Below, piece after piece: positions 7,866 to 16,432 of a DNA stretch of 56,255 bases. How positions within the stretch are numbered: the first letter of the stretch is position 1; each line of letters starts with the position of its first letter. Under the pieces are notes generated by a model. The model had not been told where the DNA came from, made no database searches, and saw nothing but the letters and a program-made list of their open reading frames with translations. Origin of the DNA: Alphaproteobacteria bacterium (lineage in GTDB: Bacteria > Pseudomonadota > Alphaproteobacteria > UBA8366 > GCA-2717185); contig JBBDQU010000011.1 in assembly GCA_040905865.1 (NCBI GenBank), forward strand, positions 1 to 56,255. The letters are read 5' to 3'. A program made the position numbers and the translations under genes.

Positions 7866-8372
7866 ATGGACAAATCTTCAAGGGGCGCGGCCTTTGTGGT
7901 CCAGCCGGGCGAGGGACAGAGCTATTGGCAACCGGTCCCGGCAAACGGCTATGCCGAGGTGATGGTTTCCAGCCGCAATGACCCGTCCATCGCCGGGTTT
8001 TCCAGCGGCGTTCAGGTCATCGCGCCCGGATGCCATATCCGTGAACACCAGCACGGCACGGAACAGGAACTTCTGTTCTTCTTCGAAGGGAAGGGAACGG
8101 TTCTCGTCAACGGCGAGGAGCATCGTGTCCAGCCGGGTACCACGGTCTATGCGGGGCCAGGAAATTCGCACAAGATCATGAATGACGGACCAGACGACCT
8201 GAAGATGATGTGGGTCATGATGCCGGGCGGTCTGGAAGACTTCTTCGAACAGATCGGCCGCGCCAGGAGGCTCGGCGAAGACGCGCCGGCGCCATTCGCC
8301 CGACCGGAAAACATCGCGGAAATTGAGGCGCGAACTGTCTTTACGCCGGTGGATGGCGCCAACGGCGAGTAA
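7866..8372 (+). CDS. Cupin-domain protein
   Basis: 168-aa single-domain beta-barrel cupin. Motif 1 is seen as GCHIREHQHGTEQELLFFFEGKG, with metal-type ligands His-x-His and Glu, and motif 2 as PGTTVYAGPGNSHKIMN. Such proteins bind a metal and act as dioxygenases, isomerases, decarboxylases or small-ligand binders; the substrate is unknown. ATG 7866 has GGGAGG 7 bases upstream; a GTG at 7851 overlaps that ribosome site and is rejected. It is followed five bases later by an alpha/beta hydrolase, so it probably belongs to the same catabolic pathway. Confidence 0.88.
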   Translation: MDKSSRGAAFVVQPGEGQSYWQPVPANGYAEVMVSSRNDPSIAGFSSGVQVIAPGCHIREHQHGTEQELLFFFEGKGTVLVNGEEHRVQPGTTVYAGPGNSHKIMNDGPDDLKMMWVMMPGGLEDFFEQIGRARRLGEDAPAPFARPENIAEIEARTVFTPVDGANGE

Positions 8373-8377
8373 CGCGA

Positions 8378-9187
8378 ATGCCGTTCCTGACGCTTTCCGA
8401 TGGCGAAAGTCTCCATTACGAGGTGCATGGCGCGGGACCGCCGCTGTTGCTGGTGTCCGGTCTTGGCGGCGTCGCGTCTTTCTGGAAACCGCATGTCGCG
8501 GTCCTGGCTGAAAAATTCAGGGTCATTCTGCACGACCACCGCGGCGCCGGCGCCAGCAGCAAGTCGCTGATCGAATATTCGGTGTCGCAGATGACCGACG
8601 ACCTGCTGCAACTGATGAATCATCTCGATATCGGCCGCGCGGATTTTGTCGGGCACTCGACCGGCGGGGCCATCGGGCAGACCATGGCGCTGGATTTCCC
8701 GGAACGGATCGACCGTCTGGTGCTCAGCGCGACCTGGACCGCGGCGGATGACTATTTCCGCCGCCTGTTCGACATGCGCAGCAGCATCCTGAGCGCGGGG
8801 GGAATCGAGGCCTATGTCCGTTCGCAGGCGGTCTTCATGTTTCCGCCGGACTGGATCCGCCGGCGGCTGTCGGCGATGCTGCAGCAGGAGGAGGAAACGA
8901 TCCGGGCGTTTCCGCCGCCGGAGGTCATGCTGCGCCGTATCCGGGCGATCCAGAAATTCAATCGCCAGGCGGAGCTGGGCAATATCGCCGCCCCCTGTCT
9001 GGTCATCGGCGCCCGCGACGACATGATCACACCGGCCTACTATTCCGAGGAACTGGGCCGGCTGATTCCCGATGCGCAAACCGTGATCCTGCCGACAGGG
9101 GGGCATTTCTTTCCGGTTTCTCAGGCGGAAGCGTTCCGCAACCATCTGTCCTGTTTCCTCACCGCCACCGAAAGCAATACATCATGA
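8378..9187 (+). CDS. Alpha/beta-fold hydrolase
   Basis: 269-aa hydrolase. The nucleophile elbow GHSTGG gives S94; the acid is D214 or D215 in GARDDMITP, and the base H243 in PTGGHFFP. The oxyanion loop region SGLGGVASFW lies near residue 27. It resembles RutD/3-oxoadipate enol-lactonase-type enzymes acting on small esters, lactones or carbamates. The stop overlaps the amidase start by 4 bases (ATGA), so the two are co-translated; ester/lactone and amide hydrolysis in series is plausible, but the substrate is not deducible from sequence. Confidence 0.9.
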   Translation: MPFLTLSDGESLHYEVHGAGPPLLLVSGLGGVASFWKPHVAVLAEKFRVILHDHRGAGASSKSLIEYSVSQMTDDLLQLMNHLDIGRADFVGHSTGGAIGQTMALDFPERIDRLVLSATWTAADDYFRRLFDMRSSILSAGGIEAYVRSQAVFMFPPDWIRRRLSAMLQQEEETIRAFPPPEVMLRRIRAIQKFNRQAELGNIAAPCLVIGARDDMITPAYYSEELGRLIPDAQTVILPTGGHFFPVSQAEAFRNHLSCFLTATESNTS

Positions 9188-10578
9188 CCGATCCCGACCT
9201 GGCCTACCGTGCCGCGCACGACCTCGCCGCCGCGATGGGGGACGGGCGACTTTCGCCGGTCGATCTGGTCGAAGCCCTGCTGGCGCGTATCGCGGCGCAT
9301 GACGAAAAACTCCATTCCTTCGTGGCGGTCTATGGCGACGATGCGCGCCTGGCTGCACAGGCGGCGGAAAAGGCCATACGTTCCGGCCATGCCGTCGGGC
9401 CGCTGCACGGGGTGCCGGTGGCGCTGAAGGATATCATCGACCTGGAAGGCCGCGTCACGGCCGGCGGTTCGATGGTTTTGAAGGATCGGGTGTCGACGGT
9501 GACGGCGACGCTGGCGCGAAAGCTGATCGCCGCCGGCATGATCGTGATCGGCAAGACCCATTCGGTCGAATTCGCCATGGGGGGCTGGGGCACCAACCAG
9601 CATATGGGCACGCCCTGGAATCCGTGGGACGGGGCGGTCCATCGCGCGCCGGGCGGATCGAGCGCGGGTACGGGCGTCGCCGTGGCGGCCGGGCTGGCGC
9701 CCTGGGGGCTGGGGACCGATACCGGCGGGTCGGTCCGGTTGCCGGCTTCGTGGTGCGGACTGACGGGGCTGAAGACGACCGTCGGCCGGATAAGCTGCTT
9801 TGGCGTGCTGCCGCTTGCCACTACGCTGGATACGCCCGGGCCGATGGCGCGTTCCGTCGAGGACGCCGCGTTGCTGTATAACACGATGCAGGGACCGGAC
9901 CCGCGCGATCCGCTGACCCGCGGCGTGACCGTCGACAATCCTCTGCCGAAAATGAAGCGCGGCATCGCCGGCCTGAAACTGGGGATCATGCCGCAAGGCG
10001 AGCGCGAGGGCGTGGATGCGGAGGTGCTTGCCGCCTTCGATGCCTCCCTCGAGGTTCTCCGTGAACTCGGCGCGACACTGGAAGTCGTCTCGCTTCCATT
10101 GCCATTTGCGGCGATGGGGGGAATGACGGGCCGGATTATCGGCGCCGAGGGTTACTCCTTCGTGGGCGATCTGGTCGACGATATGGACCTGCCCATCGAC
10201 GATGCGGTGCGGCCGCGCATCTGGATCGGCCGCGACATGACCGCGCGAGTCTATATCGACACGTTGAGGAGGCGGGAAGAGGTCAAGCGCGAATTCGATG
10301 CGGCGCTTGCCGGTTTCGATGCGTTGCTGACGCCGACTACCGCCACTGCCGCGCCGGCGGTCGATTCTATCGACCAGGCGACGACGCCGGCAATTTTCAC
10401 CCGGGCGGTGAACCTGCTCGACCGCTGCGCGCTGGCGTTGCCGAACGGCTTTACCGCTGGCGGACTGCCGACGTCACTGCAGATCGTCTGCGACGCCTAT
10501 GACGAGGCGATGGCGCTGCGCATCGGCTGGGCCTATGAGCAGGCGACCGGCTGGAATACCCGCCGGCCGCCGCTCTGA
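9184..10578 (+). CDS. Amidase (amidase-signature family)
   Basis: 464-aa amidase-signature enzyme hydrolysing a carboxamide via a Ser-cisSer-Lys triad. The lysine is K82 in PVALKDI, the glycine/serine loop GGSSAG lies at 157-162, and the nucleophile S183 in GTDTGGSVRLPA. Length and order match the GatA/AtzF/indoleacetamide hydrolase group. The neighbours are catabolic (cupin, hydrolase) and no gatB or gatC is next to it, so it is unlikely to be the tRNA amidotransferase subunit. The ATG overlaps the preceding hydrolase stop. It ends the plus-strand operon that began at 5505 and converges on an LLM gene 4 bases away. Confidence 0.93.
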   Translation: MTDPDLAYRAAHDLAAAMGDGRLSPVDLVEALLARIAAHDEKLHSFVAVYGDDARLAAQAAEKAIRSGHAVGPLHGVPVALKDIIDLEGRVTAGGSMVLKDRVSTVTATLARKLIAAGMIVIGKTHSVEFAMGGWGTNQHMGTPWNPWDGAVHRAPGGSSAGTGVAVAAGLAPWGLGTDTGGSVRLPASWCGLTGLKTTVGRISCFGVLPLATTLDTPGPMARSVEDAALLYNTMQGPDPRDPLTRGVTVDNPLPKMKRGIAGLKLGIMPQGEREGVDAEVLAAFDASLEVLRELGATLEVVSLPLPFAAMGGMTGRIIGAEGYSFVGDLVDDMDLPIDDAVRPRIWIGRDMTARVYIDTLRRREEVKREFDAALAGFDALLTPTTATAAPAVDSIDQATTPAIFTRAVNLLDRCALALPNGFTAGGLPTSLQIVCDAYDEAMALRIGWAYEQATGWNTRRPPL

Positions 10579-10582
10579 ATAT

Positions 10583-11455
10583 TCAGCCCGGATAGTTTTC
10601 CTTGAACTTGCGCAGCTGTTCGAGGTGTTTTTCGTTCGACGACAGGCCCGACGCCATGGTGCGCACGGTGACATGCGTTGCGCCCATCTGTTTCCAGGTT
10701 TCCGCATCCGCCGCCCATGCCTGCGGGCCGCGGTCCTCGGTCAGGATCGTGGTTTCATAGCCGATTTTCTTGACATCCCGTCCGGCCTTGATCGCCGCTT
10801 CGTGGAAGATTTCATAATGCCGTTTGGCTTCGTCGCCCGGTCCGACGCGCGGATTGGCCAGCAACCCGTCGGCGATCCGGCCGGCGCGGGCGATGGCGGG
10901 TTCGACGAAACCGCCGATCCATACGGGGATGGGTCGCTGAACCGGCAGCGGGTTGATCCCCGCATCCTCGATCTTGTGCCATTTGCCGTCATAGGTGACC
11001 AGTTCGTTGGACCAGAGCTGGCGCATGACGTCGATCTGTTCCTCCACGCGCCGACCGCGGTTATGGAAATCCTGGTGCAGCGCATCGAATTCCATCTTGT
11101 TCCACCCGATGCCGACGCCCAGCCGCAACCGTCCGCCGCTCAGAACGTCGAGTTCAGCCGCCTGCTTGGCGACAAGCGCGGTCTGGCGCTGCGGCAGGAT
11201 CAGGATCGCGGTGGTCAGCTGAACCTTCTTTGTCAGCGCCGCGATATAGGTCAGGAAGATCAGCGGCTCATGGAACATGTTTTCGCGCGCGTAGAAGGCG
11301 CGCCAGTCATGCGCGACCGGGGTGCCCTGCTGCAGGACATGGTCGATAAGGGTCAGGTGTTCGTATCCCATATCCTCGATCGCCTGGACGAAATCGCGGA
11401 TGGCGACAGGATCGGTGCCGATTTCAGTGGTCGGAATGGAAACGCCGATTTGCAT
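10583..11455 (-). CDS. LLM-class (luciferase-like) flavin/F420-dependent oxidoreductase
   Basis: 290-aa TIM-barrel oxidoreductase of the luciferase-like superfamily. The family opening MQIGVSIPTTEIG, the central LDVLSGGRLRLGVGIGWN motif (flavin or F420 phosphate site) and RPIPVWIGGFVEPAIARAGRIADG are all visible. These enzymes oxidise or reduce small substrates with FMN or F420 and are often annotated TIGR03619-type; the substrate is unknown. The start at 11455 places the beta1 strand at the N-terminus. It is divergent from the alcohol dehydrogenase operon with 280 bases of shared upstream DNA. Confidence 0.9.
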   Translation of the reverse strand: MQIGVSIPTTEIGTDPVAIRDFVQAIEDMGYEHLTLIDHVLQQGTPVAHDWRAFYARENMFHEPLIFLTYIAALTKKVQLTTAILILPQRQTALVAKQAAELDVLSGGRLRLGVGIGWNKMEFDALHQDFHNRGRRVEEQIDVMRQLWSNELVTYDGKWHKIEDAGINPLPVQRPIPVWIGGFVEPAIARAGRIADGLLANPRVGPGDEAKRHYEIFHEAAIKAGRDVKKIGYETTILTEDRGPQAWAADAETWKQMGATHVTVRTMASGLSSNEKHLEQLRKFKENYPG

Positions 11456-11653
11456 GATGGTGCCTCTCTGTTCGAAGTTGGCGCAATCCTGAAGAATGTG
11501 ACATGGCAATGCAAGGAAGCAGCATGTTCAAACGTGCCGGTTCCGTAATCGAAGTTCGCCGCTATCGGGCCAGCCGGCCACCAACGCCCTGTATGACGGG
11601 CCGTCGTAACGGAAAGGCGCGAACTGCACCGTTGAGCGCGCCATTTCCGTTGT

Positions 11654-11681
11654 TTGGCAACCGGGTCCGCCAAGTTATAAC
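11654..11681 (+). promoter_or_regulatory. Sigma-70-like promoter for the 11736-14981 operon
   Basis: TTGGCA at 11654-11659 and TATAAC at 11676-11681 are separated by 16 bases, each one base from consensus. Transcription would start near 11688, about 50 bases ahead of the alcohol dehydrogenase ATG. The rest of the 280-base divergent region 11456-11735 holds no gene that I can support. Confidence 0.5.
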
Positions 11682-11735
11682 AAGCACAGGATGAAATCAC
11701 GAACGCGCCGCTGGAATGTACGGGAGACTGAGAAA

Positions 11736-12869
11736 ATGAAAATGAAAGCCGCTGTCCTGCGCCGGACGGACGCCCCGCAGCCCTTTGCCGAGAGCAAGCC
11801 GCTCAGCATCGAGGAAGTGATCCTCGACCCGCCGGGCCAGAACGAGGTTCTGGTGAAGATCGGCGGCGCCGGGCTCTGTCACTCGGATCTGTCCGTCATC
11901 AACGGCGCCAGGCCGCGGCCGGTGCCGCTGGTCCTGGGGCATGAAGGGGCCGGTACGGTCGTCGAAACCGGGCCGGGGATAACCGATGTCGCGGAAGGCG
12001 ATCATATCGTCTTCCAGTTCAGTCCCAGCTGCGGACGCTGCCGCCGCTGTCTCGAAGGGCGGCCGCAGGTCTGCGAAACCGGGGCGCGGACCAAGGCCGT
12101 CGGGGACCTGATGGGCGGCGGCCGCCGGCTGCATGACGCGGATGGCGGCTCGCTGGCGCATCATACGGGCGTCTCCTGTTTCGCCGAGTACGCAGTGGTC
12201 GACCGGGGGTCCATTGTCGTGATCGACAAGGAATTGCCGCTATACGAGGCGGCGCTGTTCGGCTGCGCGGTCATGACCGGCGTCGGCGCCGTGATCAACA
12301 CGGCGCGTATCCTGCCGGGCGACAGCGTGGCGATCATCGGCCTTGGCGGCGTCGGGATGAACGGGTTGCTGGGGGCGAAACTGGGCGGCGCCGAAACCAT
12401 CATCGCCATCGACCTGAACGACGACAAGCTTGGCCTCGCGCGGCAGCTCGGCGCGACCCATACAGTGAATGCGGCCGACCCGAAATGCGTCGAGCAGGTG
12501 CGCGACCTGACCAATGGCGGCGTCGACTTCGCCGTCGACCTGGCCGGCGCCATTCCGGCGATGAAGACCGCCTATGCGGTCACCCGTTATGGCGGCACGG
12601 TGGTCACGGCGGGCCTGTCGCCCTCCACGGCCGAATTCTCCTTCAACCAGGGCAATCTGGTGGCGGAGGAAAAGTCGATCAAGGGCAGCTATATGGGCAG
12701 CTGCGTGCCGGTACGGGATATCCCGCGCTTCATCAGCCTGTACCGCCAGGGTCGCCTGCCGATTGACAAGCTGATCAACGAACATGTCGGCTTCGACGGG
12801 ATCAATGCCGGTTTCGACAAGTTGCAGAGCGGCGCGACGATCCGCCAGATTCTGGTGCCGCACGGCTAG
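11736..12869 (+). CDS. Zinc-dependent alcohol dehydrogenase
   Basis: 377-aa medium-chain dehydrogenase with both zinc sites. The catalytic zinc ligands are in AGLCHSDLS and GHEGAG; the structural zinc lobe CGRCRRCLEGRPQVC carries four cysteines. The Rossmann fingerprint is GLGGVGMNG, followed by an Asp-ending strand (IIAIDLND), favouring NAD(H). It resembles class III/S-(hydroxymethyl)glutathione-type and benzyl-alcohol-type enzymes; the substrate is unknown. ATG 11736 has GGGAG upstream. A family III CoA-transferase and an LLM oxidoreductase follow, suggesting an oxidation-then-CoA-activation pathway. Confidence 0.93.
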   Translation: MKMKAAVLRRTDAPQPFAESKPLSIEEVILDPPGQNEVLVKIGGAGLCHSDLSVINGARPRPVPLVLGHEGAGTVVETGPGITDVAEGDHIVFQFSPSCGRCRRCLEGRPQVCETGARTKAVGDLMGGGRRLHDADGGSLAHHTGVSCFAEYAVVDRGSIVVIDKELPLYEAALFGCAVMTGVGAVINTARILPGDSVAIIGLGGVGMNGLLGAKLGGAETIIAIDLNDDKLGLARQLGATHTVNAADPKCVEQVRDLTNGGVDFAVDLAGAIPAMKTAYAVTRYGGTVVTAGLSPSTAEFSFNQGNLVAEEKSIKGSYMGSCVPVRDIPRFISLYRQGRLPIDKLINEHVGFDGINAGFDKLQSGATIRQILVPHG

Positions 12870-12882
12870 ACGGGGAATACCA

Positions 12883-14070
12883 ATGTCGGGAGCTCTGGAC
12901 GGGTTCAGGATTATCGATCTGACGACCATGATCGCCGGACCCTGGGCGACCATGATCCTGGGCGACCAGGGCGCCGATATCGTCAAGGTCGAATCCCGTG
13001 GCGGCGGCGACCATGTCCGTTCCGGCGGCAATCGCCGGGCGGGGCTGGCCGCGCATTTTCTCAACAACAACCGCAACAAGCGTTCGATTTCGATGGATCT
13101 GAAGGATCCGCGCGGACGCGACGCCCTGTTGCGGCTGGCGGCGGGGGCCGATGTGGTGGTGCAGAATTTCCGCCCCGGTGTCGTGGAACGGCTCGGCATC
13201 GACGAACCGGCGGTACGGGCGGTCGCGCCGGATATCATTTATGTGTCGATCAGCGGCTTCGGTGAAACCGGGCCGTATTCGGGCAAGCCGGTCTACGATC
13301 CCATCGTGCAGGCGGTTTCCGGGCTGGCGTCGGTCCAGGGCGGCGCGGATGAACGGCGGCCCCGGTTGATCCGGACCATCGTGCCCGACAAGGTGACGGC
13401 AATCACGGCGTCGCAGGCGATCACGGCGGCCCTGCTCGCGCGGGAACGGACGGGGCAGGGGCAGCATGTTCGCCTGTCGATGGTCGATGCGGTTATCGCC
13501 TTCCTCTGGGCCTCGGACATGGGCAGCCAGACCTTTCCCGACCAGGAAATCAGCGAACAGCGCGCCGCCAGCTTCGTCGACCTGATCTATGAAACCAGTG
13601 ACGGTTATATGAGCGTTGCGGTGATGACGGACCGCCAGTGGTCGGGTCTTTGCCGGGCGCTGGAACAGCCGGACTGGCTGACCGACGAACGGTTTACAAC
13701 ACCGGCGCTGCGCGACCAGAATATCGACGAACGGCTGTCGGTGACGCAGGAGGTGCTGGCGACGCGTACGACGGATGAATGGATGGAACGACTTGAAGCG
13801 GAGCACGTGCCCTGCGCGCCGGTACTGCATCGCAGACAACTGATCGACCATCCGCAGATTCTGGCCAACGGGATCATTGTTGAAACAGAGCATCCCCTGG
13901 CGGGACGCCTGCGTCAGGCGCGTCCGGCGGCGCGCTTCGAAAGGACACCGTCATCGATCCGGCGCGGTGCGCCGCTGCTGGGGGAACAGACCGATGAATT
14001 GCTGCGCGAGGCCGGGTTCGCGGCCGATGAAATCGCGGCGTTGCGCGCCGCTGCTGTCGTGGGGGAATGA
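12883..14070 (+). CDS. Family III CoA-transferase (CaiB/BaiF)
   Basis: 395-aa CoA-transferase that moves CoA between acyl groups through an aspartyl-CoA intermediate. The catalytic Asp is D139 in PVYDPIVQA, matching the family position. The N-terminal DLTTMIAGPWATMILGDQGADIVKVE is the diagnostic start, and NNRNKRSISMDLK is typical of the group. ATG 12883 is 13 bases after the dehydrogenase stop; an earlier in-frame start inside that gene is ignored. Its 3' end overlaps the next gene by 4 bases. The acyl substrate is unknown. Confidence 0.94.
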   Translation: MSGALDGFRIIDLTTMIAGPWATMILGDQGADIVKVESRGGGDHVRSGGNRRAGLAAHFLNNNRNKRSISMDLKDPRGRDALLRLAAGADVVVQNFRPGVVERLGIDEPAVRAVAPDIIYVSISGFGETGPYSGKPVYDPIVQAVSGLASVQGGADERRPRLIRTIVPDKVTAITASQAITAALLARERTGQGQHVRLSMVDAVIAFLWASDMGSQTFPDQEISEQRAASFVDLIYETSDGYMSVAVMTDRQWSGLCRALEQPDWLTDERFTTPALRDQNIDERLSVTQEVLATRTTDEWMERLEAEHVPCAPVLHRRQLIDHPQILANGIIVETEHPLAGRLRQARPAARFERTPSSIRRGAPLLGEQTDELLREAGFAADEIAALRAAAVVGE

Positions 14071-14981
14071 TGCCACAGAAAAAGCCGGCGCTGAGTCTCG
14101 TCGCGATGCCGGGGCGACGAATTGCGACACTGGAACTTGCCCGTGAAATCGAGGCGCGCGGCTTTTCCGGAATCTACTGTCCCAGCATCTCGGGCGGGCT
14201 GGCCTTGTGCGAGGGGATCGCCCAGGTGACCGAAACGATCCGGTTCGGGACCTCGGTTTCGCCGATCTATACGCGTCCACCGCTGGACTATGCGCAGAAC
14301 GCGAGCTTTGTCCACGAGGTTTCCGGCGGCCGGTTTACCTTCGGTATCGGTGTCAGCCATGTTCCGTCCATGTCGCGCATGGGGATTCAGGTGGGCAAAC
14401 CCGTGCCGGATATGCGGGCCTTCGTCACCGCCTATAGGGAGGTAACGGGAGTCGGGGAAAAACCGCCACTGGTGCTGGCCACCCTGCGCAAGCGCATGAT
14501 CGGCCTTGCCGGGGAAATCGGGGACGGCATGGTCTTCGCCAATGGCGCCCGGTCGCATATGACGGAGTCGCTCTCCGTCCTGCCGCGAGAAAAGCGCAGC
14601 GATCCCGGCTTTTACATCGGCAACATGATTCCGACCTGTATTACCGATGATATCGAGGCGGCGCGCGCCGTGCACCGGCGGAACCTGACCCATTACGCCA
14701 GGCTGCCGAATTACCGGAATTACTGGCGCGAGGCGGGATACGAGGAGGAGATGGCGGCTATCGACGACGCTATTATCGCCGGCGAGGAAGAACAGATACC
14801 CAAACTTCTGACAGATCGGTGGCTGGACGACATCACGCTGTCAGGTTCGGTGCCGCAGATTCGCGACGGGCTGGATGCCTGGTATGAGGCGGGCATCGGT
14901 ACGCCCATCCTGGTGCCTTCATCGGCGGCGGGCAACCAGATCAAGGCATTCCAGGAAATGTTTGCGGCGTTCGACGACTAG
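14067..14981 (+). CDS. LLM-class flavin-dependent oxidoreductase
   Basis: 304-aa luciferase-like TIM barrel, distinct from the divergent LLM gene at 10583. Visible family segments are GFSGIYCPSISGG, IRFGTSVSPIYTRPPLDYAQNA and VSGGRFTFGIGVSH, where the nucleotide-phosphate site lies, then DGMVFANGARSHM. Likely an FMN- or F420-dependent dehydrogenase or monooxygenase acting with the alcohol dehydrogenase and CoA-transferase. The ATGATG start overlaps the CoA-transferase stop, so the three genes are translationally linked. It ends five bases before a palindromic repeat element. Confidence 0.9.
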   Translation: MMPQKKPALSLVAMPGRRIATLELAREIEARGFSGIYCPSISGGLALCEGIAQVTETIRFGTSVSPIYTRPPLDYAQNASFVHEVSGGRFTFGIGVSHVPSMSRMGIQVGKPVPDMRAFVTAYREVTGVGEKPPLVLATLRKRMIGLAGEIGDGMVFANGARSHMTESLSVLPREKRSDPGFYIGNMIPTCITDDIEAARAVHRRNLTHYARLPNYRNYWREAGYEEEMAAIDDAIIAGEEEQIPKLLTDRWLDDITLSGSVPQIRDGLDAWYEAGIGTPILVPSSAAGNQIKAFQEMFAAFDD

Positions 14982-14985
14982 ACCG

Positions 14986-15036
14986 GATCGTGTTTGATTG
15001 AAATCGCCTCTGGCGATCCAGCCAGACACGTGAATC
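14986..15036. repeat. Asymmetric palindromic REP-like element, copy 1
   Basis: An imperfect palindrome opens with GATCGTG (14986-14992) and closes with CACGTGAATC (15027-15036); at its centre ATCGCC and GGCGAT flank TCT. The two ends differ by a two-base insertion (ATCGTG against ATTCACGTG). The same signature occurs at 18253-18302 and 42461-42518. It may also terminate the 11736-14981 operon. It abuts a receiver-domain remnant on the other strand, as if it had inserted there. Confidence 0.6.
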
Positions 15037-15198
15037 ACTTGTGAGCAGCAGGTCGACACGGCCCGCTGTCGCAAGGAGTTCCAGCGCCGTATTGCCGTCG
15101 TTCGCCGCGAAGTCCGTGTAACCCGGCATCTGTCGTTGGGTCACAGTCAGACGGAAGCGCCTGTTGCCAGCGTCGCAGAACCATATGCGAACACTTTT
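15034..15198 (-). pseudogene. Fragment of a response-regulator receiver domain
   Basis: Reading the minus strand from about 15198, an open frame spells a degraded receiver-domain middle: FRLTVTQ, then GYTDFAANDGNTALELLA and RVDLLLT. This matches the usual GYxVxEAxNGxEALELL...DLLLTD run of CheY-like domains at the end of hybrid kinases. The N-terminal acidic pair is missing, and the frame breaks just where the phospho-acceptor Asp should follow LLLT, at the edge of the palindromic element. A GTG start at 15144 is possible but no functional domain remains. I read it as a relic of a deleted gene. Confidence 0.5.
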
Positions 15199-15319
15199 CT
15201 AATTTGTTAACGGATTACGCCCTATAACCGGCGCTGGTCCGCCGTCGGCGTAAGGGCCGGAGGTCGGAACGAAGCGTTTGGTCTTTGTTGCTGGCCAGTC
15301 CCGCATTATCCTGATCATC

Positions 15320-16432
15320 ATGCGAGGCAACACGGTATTGCATCATTTCATTGCCCGATTTTCAGGCGCGGCAACGCATTTCAAAATATTGTGCCGGCTA
15401 TCGGGGGCGATCGCGCTGATCCTGGTCCTGTCTTTCGCCGCTTCGACGCAACTGGCGGCGCAGTCGCCGGAAATGACACGAAATTTTCAACGCGGTTCGT
15501 CGCTGTATGAAGCCGGAATGTACGAGGCCGCGGCGCCGTATTTCGAGCAGGCGCTCGTTCTGAGCGAGCAGGAATTCGGCGCGGAGAGTTCCCGGACCGG
15601 GTTCATACTGAAAAATCTCGCGACCGTTCACAGCCGACAGGGAAAACATGCTCTTGCGGAACCGCTCTACCTGCGGGCGCTTTCGATCTTCGAACAGACA
15701 TTCGGACCGGAAAACGGCCTTGTCGCCGAATTGGTGAACGAGCTGAGCATCAGTTACGTGGAGCAGGAAAAATACATACAGGCCGAACCGTTGCTGGCGC
15801 GCGTCCTCGAAAATCTCGAAGCGACGTTTGGTGAGAATGATGCCCGGGTTGCCGTTGCCGCCTATAATTACGGATACGCCAGCGAATTCCTTGGCGATGC
15901 GCAAAAGGCGCGGGCGCTGTATGTGCGGGCGCTGCGAATATGGCAGTCGCAGGAAGTGCCGGACGAAACCAGCGTGGCCGCTGCCGAAGCGCGTCTTTCG
16001 GGCCTCGGGCGATCGCAGGGCCGTGGTGAACCGTCGCTGGCGCCCTATGTGCCCCGGGTTCTGCCCGGATTGTCGCCGCCGGCCATCGAACCGCCGGTCG
16101 CGGTCGCGGCGCGGGATACCGAAGCCGCCCAACCGGCGACCGGCGCGGATGCGGCGATACCGGCGGATTCGCCGGATGCCGGCACCGCGTGGCACGTGCA
16201 GTTAGCCGCGTTCCGGACGCGGGAGGCGGCGGAACGCGAGTTGAAGCGGCTGCAGGCGTCATTCGGTTCGTTGCTGACCGACGCGGGAGACCTGGCGATC
16301 CGGGAGGCAGTGCTCGCGAAAGGGGTCTTCTACCGGGTTGGAACCGGCCCGTTGCCGGGAAAGGCGCCGGCGACAACATTATGCGCCGCGCTGAAAGTAC
16401 AGCAGCAGGGCTGTATCGTGGTTCGCCGATGA
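15320..16432 (+). CDS. Secreted TPR and SPOR-domain protein
   Basis: 370-aa envelope protein. A signal peptide or membrane anchor is visible: basic N-terminus, hydrophobic run GAIALILVLSFAAS at about 30-43, and likely cleavage after LAAQ. Residues about 55-215 are tetratricopeptide repeats of the kinesin-light-chain type (SLYEAGMYEAAAPYFEQAL; QGKHALAEPLYLRAL; EQEKYIQAEPLLARVL). A proline/alanine linker follows, and the C-terminus (about 292-370) is a SPOR domain beginning WHVQLAAFRTREAAE, a fold that binds denuded peptidoglycan at division sites. A periplasmic role in septal assembly is inferred. ATG 15320 is chosen over an upstream TTG at 15278. It overlaps the next gene by 4 bases. Confidence 0.87.
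   Translation: MRGNTVLHHFIARFSGAATHFKILCRLSGAIALILVLSFAASTQLAAQSPEMTRNFQRGSSLYEAGMYEAAAPYFEQALVLSEQEFGAESSRTGFILKNLATVHSRQGKHALAEPLYLRALSIFEQTFGPENGLVAELVNELSISYVEQEKYIQAEPLLARVLENLEATFGENDARVAVAAYNYGYASEFLGDAQKARALYVRALRIWQSQEVPDETSVAAAEARLSGLGRSQGRGEPSLAPYVPRVLPGLSPPAIEPPVAVAARDTEAAQPATGADAAIPADSPDAGTAWHVQLAAFRTREAAERELKRLQASFGSLLTDAGDLAIREAVLAKGVFYRVGTGPLPGKAPATTLCAALKVQQQGCIVVRR

Noticed and set aside
9184-10578. Amidase as GatA of the tRNA amidotransferase
   Set aside because: No gatB or gatC nearby, and the gene is coupled to a catabolic hydrolase.
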